Assembly: GCA_027858345.1 (NCBI GenBank)
Contig: JAQICX010000217.1
Coordinates: 1 to 59,673, forward strand
Origin: Kiritimatiellia bacterium
GTDB lineage: Bacteria; Verrucomicrobiota; Kiritimatiellia; JAQICX01
DNA: 59,673 nt
Direction: 5' to 3'
The notes beneath the pieces were generated by a model. That model saw only the letters and a program-made list of their open reading frames with translations, did not search any database and was not told the origin of the DNA. The first letter of the stretch is position 1. Each line of letters starts with the position of its first letter. Positions 52,055 through 59,673 of this stretch are shown here, in pieces. The translations under genes and the position numbers were made by a program.

Positions 52055-55000
52055 ATGAAGAAAATAATAATGATGATGGTGCTGGCAATGATTGGCACAA
52101 GAATGAATGCACAGGTTGTTGAAGATTTTACACTAACAGGTGAAATTGCTGGTGAGAACATTTCATTTGATATGAGCTTTCAGGTTTCGGATATAGATCG
52201 AGATGGCAGCCTTCAGTTGATTAGTGGTGATGTTGCTTATCTTAGCGGCAATTTTCCTAAACACACAAAACTTGAGAGAAATCAAACTGGTTTCTCCCTG
52301 CTGTTTGAAAGAGGAGTGAGACTTGGACGACCTGTTGATATACAATTTTCCTTTGCAAGCCGTGCCAAGCATGATGGTGACCACCGTGTAACAGAATTTG
52401 AGATTCCTGGAGCGACCGTGAGAAACATTGATGTCATTTGCGATCGTTCTGATTTGGATATTGAGTTTCCAGGAGCACTGAACATTCAAAGAACGACAAA
52501 TGCACAACAGAAAACTGTTGTGAAAGCAAATATCGGTTCAGGTAACAAGTTTCAAGTTCGCTGGAAGCCTCAGTTAAAACAGCTGACAACAGAATTGGCA
52601 GCATCTTGCGATGTGAACACAATTGCAGTTGCAAGCGTTGGTGTTTTGCAGCTAAACAATATCTTCACATTTAATGTTATACAGGGAGAAATTCAGGAAT
52701 TCAAACTAGATCTGCCAGACGACATAAGTATTACTCGAGTCACGGGCAATGACATTCAGGACTGGCAACTTTTGAAAGAAGATAATAAATCCCTGCTGCA
52801 GGTTCGTCTTTCACATCCTTGTGAAGATCGCTATACACTGATTGTTGAATCAGAACAAATCTTATCAACCCTTCCATGTGACACATCACTTCCAATCATA
52901 AAACCACGTGGTATGATCAGAACAGGTGGTTTCTTATTGCTTGGAACAGATAATGCACTGAAACTCAATATAGAAAAGGCTGGCGGTTTAACCCAAATAG
53001 ACCAAAGTGGATTCATTGTGGACAAACTCATGCAGCAATATATGCCAAAACGCAAATTATATGCATATCAATATGCAAATCTTCCATTCAATCTTGACGT
53101 AAAAATTGATAACATTGTGACAACAATGGATGTTGAAAACTATAGCATTGTTCGCTACACAGAGAGTGAAACAACAATGGATATATCTCTTGAATTAGAT
53201 GTCAAAGATGCACCTGTTTCATCCATTACAGCAAAAATACCAGATAGCGAAGGTTGGATTGTAACATCAATCACTGGACAAAAAGTTGCAGAGATGGACT
53301 CGGATGTCAGAAAAGAAAAAAATGGTCATATTATACATATTCCATTTTCAACTCCACTACTTGGAACAAGCATTGTTAAGGTCAAGCTTGAAAGATCAAC
53401 AGAGTCTGGCGAAGAGTTCAGCATACCAACTTTAAAAATTGAAGATACAAGAAACGAGAGTGGTTATCTAATTGTTGCGGCAGAAAAAGGGGTTCAGCTA
53501 AAGACAGTCAAAGCAGATAATTTAAGAGAGATACATGCTGGATCAAGCCCTATTAATGTTGTTGATGCACAAAAAGCATATCGCTTCAAAGCAGCAGACT
53601 GGGCAATTAGCCTTCTGGCTGACAAAACAAAATCAGCAGTTCACTGCGAAGCATTTCATCTGATCTCTTTAGGTGAAGGGGTTTCATATAGCAGTATTGC
53701 ATTCACATATCACATTGGTGGTTCCCCTCTGCAAGAGCTATCACTAAAAATACCTAAGAATATTGAAGAATTTGAAGTCACAGGTTCAGGCGTTGATTCA
53801 TGGAAAAAAGAGGGAGATCTTTGTAAGGTTAAACTTCAATCAAGAATCATGGGCGACTACACACTGCTGGTGACATACGACGGACAATTTGACTACCGCG
53901 GTGGAAAGATAGAAATTGGCGGAATTGAGTCTGTAGACACAGAAAGTGAAGTTGGCTACCTTGTTGTCTCAAGTGCAGCAGCACTACAGATCTCTAATAC
54001 CGGAACACTCCCCTCTTCTGTAATTGATATCAGTCGTGAAGAACTACCTGCTGAATATGCTGCTCCAGTTACAGCACCAATTCTTAAAGCATACAAATAC
54101 ACTCAGAAACCTCACGATTTTCAGATTGATATAACGCCTCTTAAAACAGAAATGCTGCTCACACAGCTTGCTGATTACATTAGTTTAAACACAAAAATCG
54201 GAAGTCGTGGCGGAGTCGAAACAACTGTTACATACTTCTTGAAAAATACATCAAGACAATTTCTCATTATCAAACCTCCTGCTGGCGCAAAACCATGGCA
54301 CGCAAGAGAGAAAATGACTGATGGAACATTCAAAAACATCATCATGCAGGAAAAAGACGGCAACTGGCTGCTTCCTGTTGATCGACCAAGGGACCCGGAT
54401 CAAATCATCACTGTTCAGGTTACCTATGCACAGACGGTTAAAAAACCTGGTCTGTTAAGTTCAGGAATAAAGGGCATTAAACTTGAAGCACCACAACTAC
54501 CTGAAACAGATGCTGTTTTTGCCGGATGGCAAATTTCCGTTCCTGAAGAATATGCAGTTTCATTAAAATCAGGCAACATGTCAGACGGCTCCAACCTTCC
54601 GGGTGGGTTATATGGCACATTTATTAAATGCAGAAGAATCTTATATGCATTTAATTCTCGCTACTACACAATTAACAAGGCAATGAAGAGCGGCATTGGT
54701 GAACCAAAAACCATTAACCTGACCAGAACAGTCAATATTGCCGATGGAATACCACCGACAGTCAGTTTATATGTTGTGCCAAACTGGATGGGTGGATCCG
54801 GCTCATTTCTTGATTTGCTGATATGGTCAATCTTTGGCTTTATTGCACTAGTTTTTGGAATCTTTGCAAAAAGAAAAATCATAATAGCATTTGGAACAGC
54901 TGCAATTCTAATTGGTATATCTGAGTCATCCTTGGGTCGCTCAATTGCTGCCGCACTTATTATGATTGCCATATTAACCGTCATCATTAAAATTGCATTG

Positions 55001-58000
55001 ATGTTGCTGAAAAAAAGAAAAAAATCAAAGAAGAAACGCAGTAAGAAACGTAACAAAAAAGCATCTAACAAAATAGAAACAGAAGAAGAGTTCTTTGATG
55101 ATCTTGATATCATTGATAAACCATCTGATAAAGATGGTTATATTTCAACAAAATATCTACTCGTCATCACTAGTGCACTCGTTATACTTTCAACAGCAAT
55201 TGCATCTTCGGCAAAAGAGCAGCAGATGCCTCAACAACAAAAACCACTACCTCAGACTGTTATTGATGATGTTAAATTTGACTTGACCGTTTCAAAGAAA
55301 ACAACTGAAGAAGAACCAAGCATCACTGCAAACATCAGATATCAGTTTGAGCTTGAAGACGAAGAGAACATCAGACTCTTTTCAGACAAATACGTCATCA
55401 CTGGTTACAAATCAAACTCAAAACATGTAAGAATTGAACTAATCAACGGCATATATACAGCCATATTACCGGACGATGGCAAATATACAATAGATGTTGA
55501 ATGTCATATCCCAGTTAAATCTGAAAATGAACTCAACAAAACAGTGCTCGAACTGCCAGATAATATGCACAATCAAGTCACAATTACAATTCCGCAAAAG
55601 AATCTCAACATCAAAGCCGACCAGGCAGTGCTGTTTGAGTCAAAAGAAAGTGGTGACACTTCTGTTGCAAATGCTGTTTTTGGCAACGAAAAAGAGGTGA
55701 CATTGAGCTGGCAGCCAAGACAACGCATTAGAGAACTTGAAAAAACGGTTATATTTGCAGAAGTCAATTCAATGGCAACTGTAAAGTCGGGTGTCCTTGA
55801 AGTGCTTCACAATGTTGAATGTCTAATTGTACAAGGAGAATGCCAATCTCTTGAACTTCAGATTCCAGCGGGTATGAATGTCACATCTGTGACAGCGAAG
55901 GATCTTGCAATATGGCGTTTTGATCCCATAAGCAGAAAACTTGATACCGTTTTCAGTAAGCCACAAACCGGCACACAAACTGTTTTGATTAACACACAGA
56001 TTGCTGTTGATGGCTTACCATACGATGTCACATTTGGCGTACCTGTTCTAAACAATGTTGATCGACAAAGAGGTTTCGTTGCCATAATATCCGCTCCAAT
56101 TGTTCAGACAAGAGTCATAAAAAATATATCTCTAAGCCCAATGAACAAAGATGATTTCGCATTTAGTAAATTTCAGGCATGCCAATCACCAGATAATTTC
56201 ATGATGGCAAAGACATTTAGATATCATGAGGCTGATAAAGTAAGCATGACAATTAACGCAGAAAAAGTTTTGCCGGAAATTCGTGCAATTGAAACAAGCA
56301 GCATGTCTATTGCTGATGACAAGTTTGAAATATCCAGCAGAATTGAATTAAAAATAACCAAAGCAGGTATCTTTGAAATAGACCTGTTAATACCACAAAG
56401 CTTTGAGCTTGAAACCTTGACAGGAAAAGATGTCAGCCATTGGGATGATATGAAAAGTACAAACGGCATGCGTCAGGTTAAAGTAAATTTTTCTAAACGT
56501 CTTGAAGGAGATACCACTGTTAACTTGCTGGCAACTCGCATGATTAACGAGATTGAAAAAACTTTCTATATTCCTAAAATTGAAATTCAGGAAGCACGCA
56601 AACATACAGGCAGAGTAACTGTCATTGCAGAAAAAGGTGTTCGCCTGAACATTTTGGAACACGAAGGTGTTGACATCAGAAAAGCCAAAGAGGTTGAAGT
56701 TTATCAAAGTGGAGCACTGGTATTCGATATCCTTAGACAAAACTGGACAGTTGAGCTGCAAAGCGAAGTTCTCAATCCAATCATTAAACCAGAAGTTCTT
56801 CAATGGGTTGACCTGGAAGAAGGAATACTGCAATACAATGCATACATAAAATACCAAATTGAAAATGCAGGTGTAAAACAGTTCCAGATTAAATGTCCGG
56901 ACACAGAAGCATCACTGACTATCACAGGACGAGGAATTGCAAGTGTCAACAAACTCAAAGGTACAAATGGAATCTGGCAGGTAAACCTAAATGGAAAAGT
57001 AGAGAACGACTACAACCTCAGAGCAACTTGGCAAATTCCATATGATAACGAGGAAAAACGAGTGAACATTGAGTCTCTCCAAACGCTGAACACATACGAC
57101 CAACGTGGATACCTTGTTATTACATGCGATGGAAGAATCCAAGTTGAATCAGAGATAGAGCCAGTTGGACTGAAACTTGAAGATGCAAGAAATATTCCAT
57201 CAAACTTTGGCTCACAGGATCTGTCCGATGCAATTCTCTGCTATCGTACCCTACGCACAAAATTCAACCTGCCTCTAATAGTGACAAGAAATGATGCGGC
57301 AAAGGTATTGCCGGCACAGATTGATAGTGTGACACTATTTTCTGTTCTTTCAGAGGATCAAAAAGCAATAACTTCACTAGAAGCCAAAATACAGGTTGGA
57401 GATCTGAACTTTCTTAAAGTAAAACTACCGGGAGATGGCAAACTTTGGACCGTGCTGGTAGACGAACAGGAAGTCTCCGTCTCACGCGAAGGCGAATTTT
57501 ACTGCATTCCTCTGGAACAGATCAGCAGCGATGAACCAATGAATGTATCCTTCTCCTACTCAGGAAAATTTGAAATCAACAAACGTGGTTACAAAATTGA
57601 TGTTCCAACATTCCAGGAGTTGCCGATGCGCGATATCACATGGAACCTCTACATTGACAGCGATGCCAAATGCTATGACTTTGGGGGCACAATGGAGTAT
57701 GTGAAAACAGACAAAAACAACTACTACTTTGACTCTAGAAACTACATATCAAAAAATCAGGAAAAACAGAAAGCAAACATCTTGAAAGCTCAGGAAATCC
57801 TGAACAAGGGTGAAAAGATGATGCAGCAAGGCGACTCAACAGGTGCACGAAAAGCATTTGAACAGGCATACAACTATTCACTAGGTAAAAAAGCTCTGAA
57901 CGAAGACGCAAGAGTTCAACTGAGAAATATTTCCAAACAGCAGATCAAAGTTGGTCTATTCAACAGACGTCAAGCTGTGCGATATGACAACAACATTGCC

Positions 58001-58384
58001 GTCGAACCAGCTCAACAGGAGTGGCAGCAGAAAATCAGTCAGCAGGCTGCAAACAATGCCGACCTGAACTTCACCGAAGAACAGGTTCGCCAAATTGAAG
58101 CAGAACTCGCTGATGAGAACGATGCTTTTGATCTTGTTGCCGACAAGATGGTTGACCAGCAGGCAGCCGCGTCAGCTGTTATAAAAGGGCTACAGGTAAC
58201 ACTGCCTACACATGGCAAACATATGCAGTTCAGAAGAGACCTGCAGATCAATCCTAAAAGCCAGTTGACTGTGGAATTCAAAATTCAGAAAATCAACATT
58301 GGTGGTTATCTATTGAAAATCATTGCACTGCTGATATTGACAGCCTGCATATTTGCCATCTCACTCATCTTCAGAAAAAAATAA
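52055..58384 (+). CDS. Giant two-part beta-rich membrane protein of unknown function
   Basis: 2109 residues. A signal peptide (MKKIIMMMVLAMIGTRMNA) is followed by beta-rich modules to about 900, hydrophobic helices at about 913-982, then a lysine-rich stretch (985-1007). A second signal-peptide-like segment at 1028-1052 (YLLVITSALVILSTAIASSA) precedes another beta-rich half. The halves match: VIQGEIQEFKLDLPDDISIT with VQGECQSLELQIPAGMNVTS, and SGYLIVAAEKGVQLK with TGRVTVIAEKGVRLN. Near the C-terminus come a TPR-like helical patch (about 1900-1950) and a final membrane helix (2084-2105). Start supported by AAAAGGA. Probably an envelope effector or receptor of the sigma/anti-sigma pair upstream. 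No function recognised. Confidence 0.8.
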   Translation: MKKIIMMMVLAMIGTRMNAQVVEDFTLTGEIAGENISFDMSFQVSDIDRDGSLQLISGDVAYLSGNFPKHTKLERNQTGFSLLFERGVRLGRPVDIQFSFASRAKHDGDHRVTEFEIPGATVRNIDVICDRSDLDIEFPGALNIQRTTNAQQKTVVKANIGSGNKFQVRWKPQLKQLTTELAASCDVNTIAVASVGVLQLNNIFTFNVIQGEIQEFKLDLPDDISITRVTGNDIQDWQLLKEDNKSLLQVRLSHPCEDRYTLIVESEQILSTLPCDTSLPIIKPRGMIRTGGFLLLGTDNALKLNIEKAGGLTQIDQSGFIVDKLMQQYMPKRKLYAYQYANLPFNLDVKIDNIVTTMDVENYSIVRYTESETTMDISLELDVKDAPVSSITAKIPDSEGWIVTSITGQKVAEMDSDVRKEKNGHIIHIPFSTPLLGTSIVKVKLERSTESGEEFSIPTLKIEDTRNESGYLIVAAEKGVQLKTVKADNLREIHAGSSPINVVDAQKAYRFKAADWAISLLADKTKSAVHCEAFHLISLGEGVSYSSIAFTYHIGGSPLQELSLKIPKNIEEFEVTGSGVDSWKKEGDLCKVKLQSRIMGDYTLLVTYDGQFDYRGGKIEIGGIESVDTESEVGYLVVSSAAALQISNTGTLPSSVIDISREELPAEYAAPVTAPILKAYKYTQKPHDFQIDITPLKTEMLLTQLADYISLNTKIGSRGGVETTVTYFLKNTSRQFLIIKPPAGAKPWHAREKMTDGTFKNIIMQEKDGNWLLPVDRPRDPDQIITVQVTYAQTVKKPGLLSSGIKGIKLEAPQLPETDAVFAGWQISVPEEYAVSLKSGNMSDGSNLPGGLYGTFIKCRRILYAFNSRYYTINKAMKSGIGEPKTINLTRTVNIADGIPPTVSLYVVPNWMGGSGSFLDLLIWSIFGFIALVFGIFAKRKIIIAFGTAAILIGISESSLGRSIAAALIMIAILTVIIKIALMLLKKRKKSKKKRSKKRNKKASNKIETEEEFFDDLDIIDKPSDKDGYISTKYLLVITSALVILSTAIASSAKEQQMPQQQKPLPQTVIDDVKFDLTVSKKTTEEEPSITANIRYQFELEDEENIRLFSDKYVITGYKSNSKHVRIELINGIYTAILPDDGKYTIDVECHIPVKSENELNKTVLELPDNMHNQVTITIPQKNLNIKADQAVLFESKESGDTSVANAVFGNEKEVTLSWQPRQRIRELEKTVIFAEVNSMATVKSGVLEVLHNVECLIVQGECQSLELQIPAGMNVTSVTAKDLAIWRFDPISRKLDTVFSKPQTGTQTVLINTQIAVDGLPYDVTFGVPVLNNVDRQRGFVAIISAPIVQTRVIKNISLSPMNKDDFAFSKFQACQSPDNFMMAKTFRYHEADKVSMTINAEKVLPEIRAIETSSMSIADDKFEISSRIELKITKAGIFEIDLLIPQSFELETLTGKDVSHWDDMKSTNGMRQVKVNFSKRLEGDTTVNLLATRMINEIEKTFYIPKIEIQEARKHTGRVTVIAEKGVRLNILEHEGVDIRKAKEVEVYQSGALVFDILRQNWTVELQSEVLNPIIKPEVLQWVDLEEGILQYNAYIKYQIENAGVKQFQIKCPDTEASLTITGRGIASVNKLKGTNGIWQVNLNGKVENDYNLRATWQIPYDNEEKRVNIESLQTLNTYDQRGYLVITCDGRIQVESEIEPVGLKLEDARNIPSNFGSQDLSDAILCYRTLRTKFNLPLIVTRNDAAKVLPAQIDSVTLFSVLSEDQKAITSLEAKIQVGDLNFLKVKLPGDGKLWTVLVDEQEVSVSREGEFYCIPLEQISSDEPMNVSFSYSGKFEINKRGYKIDVPTFQELPMRDITWNLYIDSDAKCYDFGGTMEYVKTDKNNYYFDSRNYISKNQEKQKANILKAQEILNKGEKMMQQGDSTGARKAFEQAYNYSLGKKALNEDARVQLRNISKQQIKVGLFNRRQAVRYDNNIAVEPAQQEWQQKISQQAANNADLNFTEEQVRQIEAELADENDAFDLVADKMVDQQAAASAVIKGLQVTLPTHGKHMQFRRDLQINPKSQLTVEFKIQKINIGGYLLKIIALLILTACIFAISLIFRKK

Positions 58385-58478
58385 GAAGATTTAACGCAAG
58401 TGACGCAAATGATGCAATGTCGCAATGAAGATAATTTCTACCCACTGAAAACACGGAACACACAGAAAATGTTTTAAA
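58385..58478. repeat. Phrase block, inverse of part of 47741-48010
   Basis: TTAACGCAAGTGACGCAAAT and CACTGAAAACACGGAACACA are inverted counterparts of the CTTTGCG and TTCCGTGTTTTCAG words left of the sigma gene. No gene. Confidence 0.65.
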
Positions 58479-58716
58479 AGAATGTGTTGCCATTCACCTT
58501 TGGTCACATTGCTTTTGTTGTCACAAAGCAATATAACCAAAGGCAAATGGAACAACACATGTTAAATCGCTTTAAGAACAGCCTTCTCAGTGCTTACGGT
58601 GTGACATGGAACAATGCATGTTAGCATTCAGATTACAGCTCCGAAGGAGCGATAGCATGTAGCCACGGGTGTAAACCCGTGGAGATAAAATACAAGCAAA
58701 GCTTGTTCCTGCTCAC
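58479..58716 (-). repeat. Right copy of ~235-bp inverted repeat
   Basis: Inverse of 47500-47730: AGAATGTGTTGCCATTCACC with hairpin answer, AAATCGCTTTAAGAACAGCC, TTAGCATTCAGATTACAGCT, CCGAAGGAGCGATAGCATGT, CCACGGGTGTAAACCCGTGG, then AAGCTTGTTCCTGCTC. The inner hairpin loop differs between copies while the flanks are conserved. Confidence 0.88.
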
Positions 58717-59248
58717 AGCCGTGTATGCCGTAATTAGAAATGACAGTGTCCTGCATAGCTCACAGAGCGAAGCATGGAAGGCAAAATATAGCTGGCTTGC
58801 CAGTCCCGCAAAGCGGAGATTGGACACCGATACAGATTTGCCACTTTGTTGCTGTCGCAGGCTACAGTTTAAACTGAGAAACACTGCTCCCTGGCTGGTT
58901 TACTAGTCCCGCTCTGCGGGAGGGGCTGGACTGCGAAGCATAACTGCCTGCCGAGAGGCCTGTTCGCCATAGCTCGGAGAGCGACGGCTGGAAGACTGGA
59001 ACAGCGAAGGCTGGAGGGGTGCTCATCCGAAAAATTAAGGGTAAATGATAAAATAAAATATAATAATTGTCTTTATTAAGTCAAATTGCTAGAATACACA
59101 CAATAGAGTTTATAAAATTTTTACCGCACCGCAATAAAATGATTGCTTAAGCATAGTGCATAAATGTGCTCACTTCGAACTCATTGACAAATACTGCACT
59201 ACAAATGCGTGATGCAGATATTGAATTTAAAACCATATAGGATAAGCC
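58717..59248. repeat. Repeat mosaic before the RhuM gene
   Basis: Words CAGTCCCGCAAAGCGGAGAT near 58812, TAGTCCCGCTCTGCGGGAGG near 58904, GCTCGGAGAGCGACGGCTGG near 58973. At 59028-59042 CCGAAAAATTAAGGG is a leftover right end of the nested-palindrome element. 59043-59248 is AT-rich. No gene. Confidence 0.65.
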
Positions 59249-59673
59249 ATGGATAAAGGCGAAATAATAATTTATCAAACAGAGAGTGGACAAACAAAAC
59301 TCGAAGTTAATATTAAAGATGAAACAGTTTGGCTCACACAAAAAGCAATGGGGCAGCTTTTTGACGTTGAAAGCCATACTATTACTTATCATCTCAAAGA
59401 AATTTATAAAAGTGGTGAACTTGATGAAAACGCAACTGCTCGAAAAATTCGAGCAGTTCAAACAGAAGGTAAAAGGGAAGTAGCAAGAACCCTTGATTTT
59501 TACAATCTTGATTGCATAATATCTGTTGGATACAGGGTAAACTCTTACCAGGCAACTCAATTCCGAATTTGGGCAACACAACGATTAAAAGAGTATATTG
59601 TCAAAGGCTTTGCCTTAAATGACGACCGTTTTAAAACTGGAAATTCAATGAATTATTTCAACGAATTACAGGA
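59249..59673 (+). CDS. RhuM-family protein, cut by the window end
   Basis: 141 codons from ATG 59249 (AGGATAAG upstream), running off the edge. Seen: IYQTESGQTKLEVNIKDETV, WLTQKAMGQLFDVESHTITY, then HLKEIYKSGELDENATARKI, VARTLDFYNLDCIISVGYRV and RIWATQRLKEYIVKGFALND. This is the N-terminal DNA-binding-like region typical of RhuM/virulence-type proteins found on genomic islands and beside restriction or toxin genes. The full family length is about 330 residues, so more than half is missing. It suggests an accessory island begins here. Confidence 0.88.
   Translation, partial: MDKGEIIIYQTESGQTKLEVNIKDETVWLTQKAMGQLFDVESHTITYHLKEIYKSGELDENATARKIRAVQTEGKREVARTLDFYNLDCIISVGYRVNSYQATQFRIWATQRLKEYIVKGFALNDDRFKTGNSMNYFNELQ

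Noticed and set aside
1-59673. tRNA or rRNA genes
   Set aside because: No T-arm GTTCGAATC-type pattern with matching acceptor stem and no rRNA-like conserved stretch was seen by eye; a tRNA search program could still find a divergent one.

Overview
The window is from an AT-rich (roughly 40% G+C by eye) Gram-negative-type chromosome. A Lentisphaerota/Kiritimatiellota-like member of the PVC superphylum is the best guess. Grounds: a sulfatase, a Gfo/Idh oxidoreductase and xylose-isomerase-like TIM barrels together; very large secreted FAD proteins; a GspE/GspF assembly ATPase and platform pair; gmhA and an O-antigen ligase (LPS); and MurA with Asp in place of the catalytic Cys. A class I type hydroxylamine reductase under an Rrf2 regulator points to an anaerobe. 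No rRNA, tRNA or CRISPR array was seen, so the taxonomy is inference.

Layout. 0.6-3.3 kb (+): TrmH-type RNA methyltransferase, secreted polysaccharide deacetylase, PilZ protein. 3.5-10.4 kb (-): murA, a secreted YdjY-like protein, and dnaE, which overlaps it. 10.7-15.0 kb: gmhA (+), then a GT39-like glycosyltransferase and an O-antigen ligase/polymerase (-), a surface-glycan group. 15.1-20.1 kb (-): NtrC-type response regulator, GspF/PilC and GspE/PilB. 20.5-25.1 kb (-): UPF0210 with a double-ACT protein, then rrf2-hcp. 25.3-26.6 kb: small proteins and gene debris. 26.6-35.1 kb (-): a LacI regulator, SGNH esterase, two TIM-barrel isomerases, Gfo/Idh oxidoreductase, sulfatase and aldo/keto reductase, a likely sulfated-glycan utilisation region. 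35.8-38.8 kb (-): pfkB kinase, D-lyxose isomerase and mtlD-like operon, abutting an IS3-family transposase remnant and possibly acquired. 39.1-46.5 kb (-): AKR-like protein, CsgG-domain protein, and a 1530-residue secreted double FAD oxidoreductase. 48.1-58.4 kb (+): ECF sigma factor, anti-sigma/von Willebrand (YfbK) fusion and a 2109-residue membrane-anchored protein made of two homologous halves. The right edge cuts a RhuM-family gene.

The most unusual content is twofold. (1) The 48-58 kb locus: the sigma gene carries a textbook ECF promoter (GGAAC, 17 bp, CGTC), the anti-sigma factor is fused through one membrane segment to a YfbK-type vWA module, the next gene encodes a giant duplicated protein, and the locus lies between ~235-bp inverted repeats. 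It looks like a self-regulated envelope-sensing system whose sensing parts are unusually large. (2) The intergenic DNA is a mosaic of several repeat grammars: a mobile-looking element with constant ~17-bp inverted ends and an interchangeable inner palindrome (at least nine copies); period-7 and period-8 tandem arrays at gene ends or starts; and short palindromic words reused singly and inside one another.

All calls are from reading the sequence; family names come from motif recognition, with no search run.
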